From Marsupella aquatica (taxonomy: Eukaryota > Marchantiophyta): DNA of 64,000 bases. The stretch lies in contig OZ316895.1 of the NCBI GenBank assembly GCA_973895155.1, positions 3,038,001 to 3,102,000 of the forward strand, in the 5' to 3' direction. How positions within the stretch are numbered: the first letter of the stretch is position 1; the number at the start of each line of letters is the position of its first letter. Below are positions 9,024 through 21,000 of this stretch, piece after piece. The notes under the pieces were generated by a model that worked only from the letters and a program-made list of their open reading frames with translations, made no database searches and was not told where the DNA came from. A program made the position numbers and the translations under genes.

Positions 9024-11264
9024 GTATGGGCACAATATCTGGCTTGAAAGTGGTCGATTATTCAGCTTGCCCTTCATGTGGTCCTGAGTTGCATGGGAGA
9101 TACTCTAAGCGTCTGCACAAAACCACATATGAGGGCAGTAGGGTTCGTTTGCCAATGGACGATATATTGCGACATAACACCACACATTGGGCTGAGACTG
9201 AGTTTAGGCCATGTCCCAATGGGCCTTCAGCTGAGGGTCAAATTCAAATGGCGGAGAAAGTGGAGGCAAAGTTACTTCAACCTAAGCACTGTGGTGTCAA
9301 TCGTCGCTCAGCTTTGTGGGACTTGCCTTATTGGAGGGTAAGTAAAATCAGATTGGACCTATTTTTAAGTTAGTGACTTGTAGTATTCTATTTATGAGTT
9401 TCTCACTAGCACAACCTGGTTCTTCATCTTGTAGAGGCTCCAGATCCGATGGTTGTTGGACCCCATGCATATTGAAGTAAATGTTGCCAAGAACCTGGTG
9501 AAGCACATTTATGGGATGAATGATACTCGTGGGGTCCGAGAGGATGCAAAGCAGGTTGAAGTGGTCAAGAGTTGTTGGATAACTCGAGATGGGGAGAAGC
9601 CACCTGCTCCTTGGGTTTTGCCAAAACAGATTTTGAAGGAGATGAACGGGATGATATGTGAAATGAAATTCCCTAGCCATTACGGAGCCGGCTTCCGTGG
9701 GTGCACTACAAGGGAAGACCACATACCCCCAATCGGCTTGAAGTCTCACGATTATCACAAGTTGATTCAGCATGTGTTACCTGCTGTCTTGCGTTGTTGT
9801 GATGATTCTAGAGAGCGACGCCTACTCCGACATACAGTATATGAGTTGTGCTCCATTTTCAGGTTAGCATAGTCTTGTTGGCCATACTAATAATTTGACA
9901 TATGTTTATCATACTAATAATTTGACAAAATCTTGAGTACCCCTTACAGGTGGGTATGCGCCAAGGAAATAAAGGAGAGTGAGATTCCCGAGATGAGGGA
10001 ATGGTCTGCCCGTGTTATGTGCAATATGGAGAAGGTGTTTCCCCCATGTATTTTTGACATGCAGTTGCATTTGCTATGTCATCTGGTGGATGAGGTAGCC
10101 ATTGCTGGTCCAGTGCATGCGCGGTGGATGTATTGGGTAGAGCGGTTCATGAAAGTGCTAAAGTCTTGGGTGCACCAACCCGCTCGACCAGAGGGAAGTA
10201 TGGCAACAGGGTATATTATGTCAGAGTGTCTGTTCTACTCAAGCGGGGTGATAGGGAGTTTGGACACACAAGCTCCCATAGCTTGGGAAGAGGCACAAGA
10301 TGATGACAATGGTGGGTTGCGAGTGATGGGCGCATCAAAGAAGCGATCATTACATGATGACATTTTTCACCGACAGATCCACAATTATGTGTTGGAGAAC
10401 TGCACCGAGATGTCAGATTGGAGAGAGTTGTATAGGTAGGGACGTAATCCTTCATGAACTGAGTCCTACTTAGATTTGAAATGTACATTCAAGGTGGTTG
10501 GCACAAATTGGGATATGTGACCCAGTACTTGCAGGGCATGGGTGGAGCAGCAACGGATAGGGGCAGCACAAGAGCGTGTTCATGCATCATTTTGCATATG
10601 GGCCTTGGAGTGCATGGAGGGGCTCCTTGCAATGCATGGCCCTACATTCATTCCCATTGATGTACAAAACATCATTAGGGGGCCTTCGATGTGGGCTATG
10701 AGTCATACTCACATGTATGAGTCAGGGCACCACTTTCGGACTTGGAGGACGGACCATATGAAGAAGAGTACTTGTAACTCTGGAGTATATATGGTGCCCG
10801 ATGTCGGTGATGTTGAGGTTCCTTATTGTGGCATTGTCTTGGATATTTTGGATGTTAATTTTGGCTCATTTACCACCACGGTGTTAGAGGTGAGGTGGCA
10901 CAAGTCCATCATGTCACCTCCAGCAAGAGCTACCATGGTGAAGGATGAGTGTGGATTTTATCGTGTGGACACGACCCGTGTTGCACCAAGCGGGACTGAG
11001 TTTAGTGACACTATAGTTTTTCCTAGCCAAGTGGATCAATGCATTATGGTTCCGATGCACAGCATGGGAGGATGGTCCATTGTGATTCCCATCTTTCCAC
11101 GCCGCAGGAAGGGCTTCATGCCATCAGCTATTGCAGACGATGAGGATTGTCATGATAGACTCACTATCCCCATTTGTATTGACTGTTGTCATGGTTTGCA
11201 TATAAACAGACATATTTCATGGCCTAGGCATCTGTCAATTTGGAGAGTGGGATGGGCTTGTTAA
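9024..11264 (+). CDS. Transposase C-terminal exons 6-9 (Tnp2 end, DUF4218-like, DUF4216-like)
   Basis: Four exons with consistent phases. Exon 6 (9,024-9,337): TISGLKVVDYSACPSCG, the Tnp2 C-terminal zinc-like motif. Exon 7 (9,436-9,862): LLDPMHIEVNVAKNLVKH, the signature following Tnp2 in plant CACTA proteins. Exon 8 (9,950-10,435): MQLHLLCHLVDEV, GPVHARWMYWVERFMK and PARPEGSMATGY, all DUF4218 hallmarks. Exon 9 (10,535-11,264): YCGIVLDILDVNFGSF and the PSQVDQCIMVP segment resemble DUF4216. No frame disruption is seen here, in contrast to exons 4-5, so decay appears local. Confidence 0.8.
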
Positions 11265-11680
11265 TCACTTGGTAAAGAAACAAGTAATAACCATACATTT
11301 ATGGACATGATCCCTCGGCCTTCTACTACAAGGGATAATTGTCATTAACATCGTCCGAAACAATGCACGTCGATACCAAATTCTCTAACATCGTTTATAG
11401 CTACGCACATTTGACGTAATGGTAGTTAACGTCGTGTACCGAACCATCAGTCAACGTTATAAGGGTTTATTAACGTCCTTCTATACGTCGTAACACGGTG
11501 AAAATGACGTTCTTAACGATGTATGGCGCGACAAAAATATATTACCTCGAGTAGAACGACGTTAATAATTAGATACGACGGTTCAGTCAACGTACTAAAT
11601 TTTCTTCGATGTTAATCACAGGCAAAAGATACAACATTCAAACCACACAATTGTTGCGACAAATAGCACTCATGGATGTG
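11265..11680. repeat. Transposase 3' flank with ACGTCGT motif cluster (third of four)
   Basis: No coding. From about 11,340 to 11,610 the motif appears repeatedly in both orientations (TTAACGTCGTGTA, ATACGTCGTAAC, AACGACGTTA, ATACGACGGTTC, plus CATCGT and AACGTT variants). A CTACTACAAGGG at about 11,320 is CACTA-like in look but has no matching inverted partner that I found. Confidence 0.6.
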
Positions 11681-11800
11681 TTTATTGCTGCACATAGACC
11701 AAATAGAGATACACCATAGCTCTACCATCCTTTCTACTGGAAATGTAGCCTACATGAGTCATGGTCATCCCTCTACACCCTCCCTCCAGACTGATGTTGA

Positions 11801-12364
11801 TTAAGGAGTCCCTTCTCCAGACCAGTAGTACTCCTCGTCTGCTTTCCTCTTCTTGTACGAAGCATGCCTTTGGCTGGCATTCCAATTCTTCCGCACAACA
11901 GCTTCACTGGCCTGTAGCCTCTGAGCCTCCACCTCGGCTGCACAACTTTCCTTGTAATCAAACATAGCAATCTGAAGTTCAGTGGGTGACAGGTCACATT
12001 TAGACAAGGTGGGAGGGTAGGCCTCACCATCATCATCCTCGGGCGAATCTTCCAGACCACGATCACTGCTCGGATGCAACAAGAACTCTCCTGGATCCAA
12101 CTGCTTGTTGGCAAGAATGGAGCACTCTACCCACCGAGTAGAGATGAAGGGCACGGTTTCAGCGAAATGCTCGATCAAGCCAGCATAGTCACTAAAGTGC
12201 TGGACCACAACCTGTTTCCACGTATTTGCAATCAAGAAATCGGTCTGTGAGGTACATAGCTTGTCAACAAGCCCTCCATGGCAAAAGAACCCTCGAACCA
12301 TCTTCTCCTCCTCACCAAGTGGGAGGAAACAACAATGCACATTTGCAAAGAACTTCCGCACCAT
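11801..12364 (-). CDS. Unrecognised 187-residue protein between motif clusters
   Basis: ATG-initiated frame on the minus strand, converging on the transposase gene. I do not recognise it. Visible traits: a hydrophobic, Cys-containing N-terminus (MVRKFFANVHCCFLPLG), an acidic stretch near residues 103-113 (GLEDSPEDDDGEA), and a basic tail with a possible nuclear localisation signal (ASYKKRKADEEYYW). It is bracketed by the third and fourth ACGTCGT clusters, which suggests it belongs to the mobile element, perhaps as an accessory protein or as the last exon of a longer minus-strand gene. Confidence 0.45.
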   Translation of the reverse strand: MVRKFFANVHCCFLPLGEEEKMVRGFFCHGGLVDKLCTSQTDFLIANTWKQVVVQHFSDYAGLIEHFAETVPFISTRWVECSILANKQLDPGEFLLHPSSDRGLEDSPEDDDGEAYPPTLSKCDLSPTELQIAMFDYKESCAAEVEAQRLQASEAVVRKNWNASQRHASYKKRKADEEYYWSGEGTP

Positions 12365-12479
12365 AGCTGAAGTCTTTGCCTCCCACGGTTCAACTTCTCT
12401 ACACTGAGGACCTTTGATGTCTTCACTCGGGAATGTTGGCTATAGTGAGCCTCCTGCCTATAGTTCAATCTGTCCTCCG

Positions 12480-12835
12480 CTGATATGTGGAAATAACGTC
12501 GTTTTTCCCGATGCACGTATGGTATTCTATGATGACGCATCTGCAGATACGTCGTTCCAAACGCCTAAACTTAAGAACGTCGTCCTATACATCGTTCTAG
12601 TTTACGTCTTCCAGGAACAGGTAAATTACCACGTCTAGTACGACGTAATGTAAGGTACAACGTGATATACGAGGTAACTTACCGTGTCTTAAAGGACGTA
12701 AAGTTAACGTCACACAAGTCAACGTTATCTGATCCCGTCAGAACTCCTGACGACATCCGACAACAGTCCGGAACTTAACGACGTATAGTCCGTCGTAAAT
12801 GGAAGGAACGTCGTCTTGGGTTAGGTTAAACCTGG
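12480..12835. repeat. ACGTCGT motif cluster (fourth of four), possible right subterminal region
   Basis: The densest of the four clusters: ATAACGTCGTTT, GATACGTCGTTCC, GAACGTCGTCC, CTAGTACGACGTAATG, GTTAACGTCAC, TTAACGACGTATAG, CCGTCGTAAATGG and GAACGTCGTCTT among others. The motif stops abruptly by about 12,820, consistent with an element's right end. A terminal inverted repeat was not recognised. Confidence 0.65.
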
Positions 12836-14070
12836 TCCCGAAATACGAAAATGTAGTTGTGGAGCTTCAAACAAGCTCTAGGGCAGGAGCTTAAAACCAC
12901 TAAGAGGGGGTGAATTTCTTCAAAAAGTGGCACTTTGGTTAACTAAGGCAATTACATCGAAATAAGAATACACAACAAAAATCTCAATAAAACAAAAAAA
13001 GACCTGAGTAATCTTCCAAACAGGTTAACACCACACAAATATGCTCGACATGGTGGAACTCATTTCACCTTCTTGTCTTGCAGCAATCAAAACACAATTT
13101 TGCTATATCTTATTAATGAGCTATAGTTAAAATAACATTTACATAAATTGGCTATAATTATCCTGGAACTGATGTGGACCTGTGGACGGGCAGAGGTAGC
13201 CAGGGGGAGAAGGGGAGGCACTGGGAATGGAGGTCAGGAAAGAGGAGCCCAAAGTGACAAGAAGGTAGGAGATTCAGGGAATAATTAGCTCAAGGACCCC
13301 TCGGTTATGTAAGTTTGTTTTATTCAACTGTTTTGAGCCACAAAGAGTTGTACATTGGAATAGATAGATTAGAGCACATCACTGGATTCTGTCACAAAGA
13401 GTAACTTGTATGATTGTGGAAACAAACATTCATAACTATTTGTGTTTTCTCTCTCTTTTAACCGTTTCCCTCCTTCTTCCTTTCTTTCCAGGCATCCCCA
13501 CACAAGGGAGGGCATGCACAGACTATAAGGGAGATCCTTGTGCTAGGCAAGGGAGGTGCCAAGGGTTAAGAGGAGTTTTGGCAAACTTTGAAAACTAGGA
13601 AAAAGAGGCAATAAGGAATAGACCAATATTACTTCTCACCTAAAATATAAGATAAATGAGATTTTGGAGAGATTGAATATTGTAAATGAGTTTTAGATAT
13701 CAATACATATAAATTGTGCCCTCTTGATTTTAAAACAAAAATATAATATACTACCAATACGTAAGAAAAATTGAGCTGGACCACATACTAGTTCTGGATT
13801 GTCCAAGTCAGAGGTTAAGATGACCGAGTCTTTTGGGAGGCTTTTGAATGGGTAATGTGTAAGGTCTGGTTAGAGGGCATTGTGGGATATAATGTCCCCA
13901 AAATGAGGGATTTTGCCCAAGTTTCAAGGGACATTATATATGGCCCATAATTTTCACTTTCAAAACATTAACTAATATGAAGACTTGAGAGAGTCTTGGA
14001 AAGAAACCAAAAAAGTCCCTAAAATTAAGGCCATGCAATGGAGCATGCAATGGTGTGTACAAAGAAAATA

Positions 14071-15020
14071 CAGCAAAATATTTCATGGGGCCCCTCTAGC
14101 TAAAGATATTCCTGACGAGCCCCTAACTTTTCAAATATACTTAATGGGGCCCCTCTCACTTGCAAAAGTTTTGAAATACTTCTGCAAGGGAAGGTACGTA
14201 ATTTTTGCTCTCTTGCGTTTTTTTCTCTCAATTTTTTGGAAATTACTCATACCTGAAATTATTTCCCCAGGGCATAGTCTTACCTGAACTTTAGGAAGGT
14301 GAACCAATGGTTTTGGGTGCTATCTGGGTGCTATTTTATAACAGTTGTTTTTTGCAAATAAATCATGTGGGACTTAAACAATTCTTTGATACTATGTTTC
14401 CAAATTTGATTTTGGAAATATTCACCTTAGACATGAGCATTTCCTTGGTGTCATTTTTGTGATTTATTTTTTAGATGTGAACACCTACAGTAGGTAGAGT
14501 ATTTCAGGCAATTTCCGCAATGCCACTTAAACAACAATTTTCATTCTTTAGCTTAGTACACAAGGCATTAATTGAATTCACAAGGCATCAATTGAATTCA
14601 TAAAATTGAGCATATAGTATGCACATAGTGGCAGGCATATACAGAACAGAGTACATTGAAAATTGCTTCTGGAGAATATATCTAATACGTAGATAACTGG
14701 GGACTGACTTAGATAATTGTACCGCCATGTTACAATTAAAAAATGGAAAAATAATAACAGGATGCACATAGAACCAGGCAGTGTACAAAAAAGAGTACAT
14801 TGAAAATTGCTTCTAGAGAGTATATCTGATACTTAGATAACTGGGGACTGACTTAGCTAATTGTACCGTCATGTTACAATTAAAAAATGGAAAAGATAAT
14901 AACAGGTCCTAAGAAAGGGTTTCGGGGACAAGGGGCCCCCACTAAGGATATTTGAAAAGTTAGGGGCTCATCAGTCCCAATGTCTTTAGGTAGAGGGGCC
15001 CCATCAAGTATTCTGCTGAG
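14071..15020. mobile_element. Inverted-repeat element of about 950 bp
   Basis: Left arm about 14,071-14,155 and right arm about 14,930-15,020 are imperfect reverse complements over ~85 bp; shared words include GGGGCCCCTCTA, GAGCCCCTAACTTTTCAAATAT and ATGGGGCCCC. The interior is AT-rich and has no coding potential beyond short frames. This is the shape of a non-autonomous foldback or MITE-type element. Target duplications were not confirmed. Confidence 0.65.
14620..14908. repeat. Tandem duplication of a ~144-bp unit
   Basis: Two adjacent copies (about 14,620-14,763 and 14,764-14,908) share GAGTACATTGAAAATTGCTTC, GATAACTGGGGACTGACTTAG and CATGTTACAATTAAAAAATGG with scattered substitutions. It lies inside the inverted-repeat element. 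Confidence 0.85.
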
Positions 15021-15329
15021 ACAAAATTATTTTTTTATTTTTTTCCAAACTGAGACCAAATAAGTTAAAATGCAAGGATTTTGGATCATGAAAAGATTTG
15101 CTGGCAAATTTGTGTGTTGTGATAATTTGCTTTTTGTTTCATATGAGAATCGTTCTGTACTTTAATTGAGCTGGAGCATCTGCTTGGATTGATAGGCCAT
15201 TGTACCATTCCCTCCTTGAAGCAAGGTGTGTATTGGAGACACAAAATGCCCTAAAAAATACAAAGCCAAACCTTGTGAAGTCTTTACAGATATAGTAAAT
15301 GTCCTGCTTACACAGCATTATGGGATATA

Positions 15330-15570
15330 ATAGGGAGTCTCAAAGCTGACATTGATGGACCTTAAGTTAAGGACACCAAAAGTTATGGACACACCCAAAT
15401 TCATAGTCCATAAGTTTTTGCCATAAGGATTGGTCATATTATGCCATTACCATTATAGGTAGAGGCTCGTGAAAGAAAAAAACAAAAAATCTTTTACATA
15501 ACCTCATGAAAAAGTTATGATCATTCCTTCATGGCTGAATATCATCCATAGTTTGTCGGCTCTGAGATGC
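15330..15570. mobile_element. Short MITE-like element, relative of 56,722-56,975
   Basis: Begins near GGGAGTCTCAAAGCTG and ends near GGCTCTGAGATGCC. Interior words CCATAAGGATTGGTC, ATGCCATTACCATTA and GTGAAAGAAAAAAACAAAA are shared with 56,740-56,960. The TCTCAAAGCT terminus is the same as in the larger MITE family at 17.3, 48.5 and 56.2 kb. Confidence 0.5.
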
Positions 15571-16299
15571 CGTGTTCTTGAGTTTTGAGGGGCTATTATT
15601 CCGTGATGCTTTTGGAAACAGGACCTGGCTTGATAAACTTAAAGGCCTGATAGATTTTTACTTTCACTAATTTTAGTATAAGTAGGGGAGACTGCCCTCC
15701 AGAGGTGATTCAAATCTTGACCTGCAGGCATTATTCACCAATAATTAAGTAAATGCAAATCTCTTCAATGTAGGAGCCAAGGTCTGGAAATGTTTGGACC
15801 GGCCCTCTCTAGGCAATGTAAATTTCTAGACAAATAAGCAGTCCTCATCAGCATTCACTTGGGCCCACTGCTTGCCATGAAGAATTGGTACACATCATTA
15901 CTAAATGACCCCAGGGTCTTGTACTTGCAACATATATAGCTGTTTCCACTCATTAAATTGTTGTAATTTCAATCTTAGAGGAAGAAAAAGAAGAAATTTC
16001 TTCCCACCCCCACCCCCCTTGACCAAAAAAAAAACCTCTTGTATAGCCTCTCTAAGATCCTGTAATGGGGCTTAAGATGGAAACACCCAACACTGTTTCC
16101 ACTCTTTACACCATCCACATTTAATCTTAGAGAGAATGAAAAGAAGCGAGAAAAGAAGTAATGGCCCCTCACTGTTGTAAAGCCATCCTGAGGTCATATA
16201 AACCTTGTCAATTCATCATACAATCCAAATATATTCTCATTCAAAATAAAGGAAGGGGAAAAGCAAGCTATGGGCCCATGTCCACTATAAGGTGGACCT

Positions 16300-16360
16300 A
16301 CCATAGTTACATGGCAAAACCAAAGACTTAGTCCCTGAGTTCAATCCCCCTCTACACGCA
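16300..16360 (+). repeat. Possible tRNA-derived SINE remnant
   Basis: CTGAGTTCAATCCCC near 16,335-16,349 resembles a pol III B box, with a weak A-box-like stretch ~35 bp upstream. No clear tail or target duplication. Confidence 0.25.
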
Positions 16361-17340
16361 AGGGGGTGGAGTACATGTGTAAGTGAAGTGGGTGGGGTGT
16401 AGTGGTGGGAGTGCTGGTTTCTCTTTGGCCCCTAGCTGGCCACTTTGGGGCCTAGTTCAACCCTCTCTCCCTCGGGGTATGGGTCCCTGTAGGACCCCTT
16501 GATATGACCACTTGTGGTTATTGTACATAGGTGCATGCTCCAAAATAGATCTTTATTCGATCTGTGTTGGATGGGTGTTTGCTTTTTGGTTTCAAGGCAA
16601 AGCAAATACTTAATTAAGCTGCATGGGTGTTGCTTATTGATTTCAAGGCAAAGAAAGACTCAACTAATCTCAGAGGGAACAAAAAGAAGCAATCAAAAAG
16701 CAAATCTATATAACTGCAAAGAAACAAAAATGCCAAACCAGGAGACATGATCCCAAACTAAGGCAAAAAACTCAATAAGGGGGAAAACAAAGGAGAAACC
16801 TGGGAAAACGCAAGAACCAAAAGCCAAAGGGCCAAATAGCAAAAAAAGCCCACATGGCTAAAGAAGAAAAACCCCGGCAAAGGGCCAAAGAACAGGAGCC
16901 CTACTGAGCCACATACTTGAATGCTTGGTACAGCTCCAGGGTGAACATCACAGGAGGGTCACGAAGGGGAATTTGAATGGAAGCCCTAAATCCAACATCC
17001 TTAGCCCACGGAAGGATGGTGAAGGCCTGAGCCCGCTAGAGAGTGAATAAGAATGAAATGAACTCAACCTCTTGTAAAGCCTGTATTGTACAGTATGGCA
17101 TCTCAAATATTTTTTAAAAATTGAACCTTGTGGACAGCCCACAACGCACTTGGGTGCCCCGCAACAGAGTATAACCGGGCCATCATCTACTAGGGTAGTC
17201 AAATATGAGTGGGGTTACGATTCTCAGGTGTGATTGGTTGGGCCTCACATTTGGTCCCCGACCAGTCCTTCCTGCTGCCCAACCCACAACACTCCCAAGT
17301 GTGGTCGCATGTGAAAATTGACCAATTTTGAGATGCCCTA

Positions 17341-17819
17341 ATAGGGCGTCTCAAAGCTGGGTCATTAGTGAAAGTTACAGTTTTGTGGTATATCCCATAA
17401 CTCTGGTTATGGAACGCAGTTATGGAATTTTAAAAATGGGGGGAGGTAGCATTGACCCGCCCCATAAGGAAGGAGTGATGGTCTCACCTGTCTCATAGCC
17501 TATATGTTTTCCCTCCATTCTTGATCAGCCGCCACCTCAAATGCAGCAGCCATCACCGCGTCAGGCACAAAGTCCATGTGACTTCAATATCGGTCTTCCA
17601 GAGTTCCGGATTTGCGCCCAAAGTTGTGGGAAAGTTATGGGTCAACGTTCAGCTAGCGGGCTTTCCTTAAAATAGCTGAAAATCAGCTCCCATAACTTTT
17701 AGGCTTTCCTCAAGGTAACTAATAAACTCCCATAACATTTCCTGGAGTTCCAGTAATAGTACAATTATGATTATCTTGTTAAGGTAGGGTATTGGGCTAG
17801 GCTTTGAGATGCCCTAGTA
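17341..17819 (-). mobile_element. MITE-like element with TAGGGCRTCTCAAAGCT termini
   Basis: Left terminus ATAGGGCGTCTCAAAGCTG followed by GGTCATTAGTGAAAGTTAC; right terminus GCTTTGAGATGCCCTAG. The interior includes TATCCCATAACTCTGG, TGATCAGCCGCCACCTCAAA and repeated CCCATAACTTTT words. Similar elements lie at about 48,492-49,047 and 56,152-56,722 in the opposite orientation. No coding capacity. Confidence 0.65.
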
Positions 17820-18091
17820 AAGCCTGAAGTCAAAGACACACAGATGCCAAAACCTAAGACGGTGAGGTGTTCAGTGTGCAAAATATAATAGTGGTCAACT
17901 TATTAGTATCTATTCATCCTATTGTTCACGGGATTGCAGTTCCCAGAATCCCAAAATGATTCCCATGAGATTCATTTTGGTCAATAATGATTGTGATGTG
18001 CTAGTATCAGCACGTGGCGTTGACCGCATTCTTGTCGATCAATGAACGACTGGGTTTTTTATTCACTAAATTCAGTTTAGATTCCGTAGAC

Positions 18092-21000
18092 TGGATTTTG
18101 TCTCCCATTTCTCGTTATCTCATTCATTTCCATCGCCCATACGGCACAGTACAATCCAGGCACGCACTGCTGATGAAGGCCTTTCGATTCAGTTCACAAC
18201 TCTGCTCCGCACCCGGGAGAAATCGTTGAATTCCGCACTGCACAGTACGAATCCGAAGCAGTCGATTGCGACCGAGAAAAGTGCAAGGGGCAATAATTGG
18301 GAAGTGTTGGAACGGAATGGAGTGATTTATTGGGCACTTCTTGCTCTGGACATCGGAATGGCTGCAGTTCTGTCTATGAGCTGTCCTCCTTGCTTGCTCA
18401 GCGCCAGCCTCGGGCGAGCGAACATCCACCACAGTGTTCTCTCGAGAGCCCGTCCTCTCCAGCGGAAGAGCTTCATCAGAGAGTCGAAGAAGAAGAACCT
18501 TGCCCAGCAACAGCAGCTCCCATGTGCATTGCGAGTCGACACCGTTCCAGGAGAGACAGCCACAGCTGCATCTGAAGTGGAAGAATACGGTGTCTCGTAC
18601 CGGCACAGTAATGGAGGTAGTGTCGTCTCGGTCGGGAAAGGCTGGACAGATGCTGAGGGAAACCTGGACGAGCGTTGGCTCGCCAAGTTCAGAGGACTTG
18701 CGGTCATTGCTGCAGACCGAGTGGAGACACACACAGTTCTTGCCGTCCAGCGGAGTAATTGGAACCATCTCTTCCATCAGACAATCGTCATAGCTGCAGT
18801 GTCTGCTGCCACTGCGGCGGCCATCACTGGAGCTGAGCCGGGTCCCGGCCTCACGCTGCTGGCCACTTCCCTGAACCTCATCTGTGCTGCGTTCATGGCC
18901 CTCGTCAACAGTTTTCAGCCATCTCAGTTAGCCGAGGAGCAACGCAGGTGAATTCGTCTTCTCGTTGCCGGGACAAGAAACCATCACTGTGCTTGGTGTC
19001 TACCATCCGCCACCATCTTCCTCACTTTCTAAGATTAATCGTGAACTAGCTTACTCGTTTTCAATCGTCAGTAACCTTCGTCATTTTCTGCCTTTTCTCT
19101 CCTCAACTTCCTCAATTTTGTACCATCAGGCATCAACTTTCTGGCTTGTTTGAAGATAAGATGACAATGGCTGTGAGCTAATGCCTCCTGAACTCTACGG
19201 CGTGCAGAGCTGCAAGGTTTTTCAGGCGGTTAGGGACGGAAATCAAGTCCACTTTGGAGGTTGATCCAGCGATGAGAGAGGAGGCGTCCGAATGCTGGGA
19301 GGAAAAAGTTGGCACTCTCCATGTTCTCGATAGGACGTTCCCTCTCCCTCTAAGCCCCGGCGGACTAGAGAAGTTTCCCCGCTATGTAAGTGCTGTCTTG
19401 CTGGCTTTTATCGCATGCTTCAAATCTCACAACATTCATTCGTGTTCCTTACAGAGGCGGCTCTACTCATGACAAAAAACCTTCAATGTTCAGTCAGCAG
19501 GTCCTCGTGTCCCTCTTCACCGTCTTGAGGACTTGAACTAGAGCAATCGATCTGTTTCTCCAGCAGGGCCCTAGGATCAAATGCCATTCAGTCATCTGCT
19601 TCTCATAGTACGTTCTCTGGTTCGCTGACCTTCAACCTTCACCTTTCGTGGTCTACTCTTGACACTTCGTTGGTGTTGCTTCTCAACAGGTTGTCCCAGC
19701 GGAACTAAGTCCCCCAGCAGGTCCAGACGACCCCAGGGCTGAAGGAAGTGACTCCGGCAGCAGAAACCTTAGAAATTGCTGGGGGTGGACATACAAAACT
19801 GAGGATTATTTGAGAAAAACCATGGAGCTCATCCACACCAGGGACATTCCGCATCTAATTAGCTGGGCTGAGAAGGCTAAACGTCTCAACCAGGTTATGG
19901 CGAGAGTGTCTCCATTTTTGGCAATCGCAGGGGCACTCTGTAGTATTGCAAACAGTTGTCCTGGCCTGCCTTTGTCACATGTCTCGTGGCTGGCTGCAGC
20001 TCTCACTGTAGGCGCTGTGTTCACCCACAGTGTGTCTCATGCTCTTCAACTGGGTAGTGCGTTTGAGCTGTACCGTAATTATGCTGGATACTACGAAGAC
20101 ATTGAAAGAGCAATCGAGAGGGCTCTACGCCTCCCAGCTCATCAGAGGGAGGACTGGGAGCTCTTCATCAAGAAGATCAACTTACGGCTGGGCCATAACC
20201 CAAATAAGGAAAACGTGACACAAAATGACCATAATCATGCAGGTAAGCTCTTCTAATTGTATCTATGAACTTGGATGAACAATTACACTGGGCATCACAT
20301 CCCTCTCGGGGCGACCTTAATGATCAGCACATAAGTTGAGAGTGTTCTAGGTGCTGGGTCCGTGACCAAATGGGAAGTTACACATAGGTGAGTTCTCTCT
20401 ATCCGTTTGTCTCAATACTCCGTTCACGGTTTCTCCCTAAAGAGGTGGCATAAGAATCTTGGAGTTGAACACGGTTTGGATCGAGAAGACAAGGGTTTAA
20501 CAAATTGATCTCCAGACCTTTAACTGGTACTTGGAACTGCGGAAGAATGCTTCGGCAAGTGTCTTCTACTAACAGCTCCAGTAGCGATTAAGCTGTTACC
20601 GAATATCCTTGTCTCAGGTAGAACGCTACAGGCTATCTTCTACCTGGGGGGTTGTCCTGGCAAGGGATCACCTAGTCGGGTGTACAATAGATAGATACCA
20701 ATGCAGACATACTACCTAGAACAAATTGTGCAAGATTGGTCTTCGACTCGACTCCACTATATGAGGTTTATACCTTGGGACGAGCCTGCAAGAGAAACAA
20801 CGAGAAAGTCCTGAGCCCAATATCCCTGTAGGGTATTTTTCGTGTAAAGAGTTTTATTGTATCACTTTCTACTTGTTATTGTCTTTCTCGTGAACTTTTG
20901 GTTCTGGTATTGAAATCCACGACTCTGAATTCTCTTATAGGGGATCGTGTTATGTGGTTGAAGTGGATTTTTTGTCTTTTCCTCTTTCTTTGAAGGGAAA

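Larger units (their letters stand above)
5700..11264 (+). mobile_element. CACTA (En/Spm)-like transposase gene, nine exons, with SET-like domain, decayed
   Basis: Exons inferred from GT/AG borders: 5700-6263, 6393-7184 (or to the stop at 7205), 7322-7669, 7778-8084, 8414-8933, 9024-9337, 9436-9862, 9950-10435, 10535-11264. Exon 1 has SR-like repeats (RRDYSPDR variants) and the transposase-associated motif CPCRRCKG...VSHLGIHG. Exon 2 is SET-like. Exon 3 is very acidic. Exons 4-6 match the Tnp2 family: CPSGCILYRG, FRYFPITPRLQHLYRR, NIRLGLAIDGVNP, IPPWLAMKKGH, IIPGPQA. Exon 7 has the LDPMHIEVNVAKNL motif and exon 8 ARPEGSMATGYIMSECL, both of the DUF4218-type region. Exon 9 resembles DUF4216 (PYCGIVLDILDVNFG). 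Most junction phases agree, but exon 3 to 4 does not, and Tnp2 is frameshifted near 8,765-8,785. No TIRs or target duplications were identified. Family assignment is secure; activity is doubtful. Confidence 0.85.
12836..18090. other. Gene-poor AT-rich region with repeats
   Basis: No coding frame here looks like a gene. The region carries an inverted-repeat element (about 14,071-15,020), an internal 144-bp tandem duplication, two members of a MITE-like family (about 15,330-15,570 and 17,341-17,819), and one possible SINE remnant (about 16,300-16,360). The rest is unremarkable. Confidence 0.5.

Noticed and set aside
11310-11340. CTACTACAAGGG as a CACTA terminus
   Set aside because: No inverted partner (CTTGTAGTG-like) was found at a sensible distance, and it lies between transposase and the motif cluster.
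18124-18777. Minus-strand ORF of 217 residues opposite the At4g22030-like exon 1
   Set aside because: It is a shadow of the true plus-strand exon, which matches a family and splices in phase.
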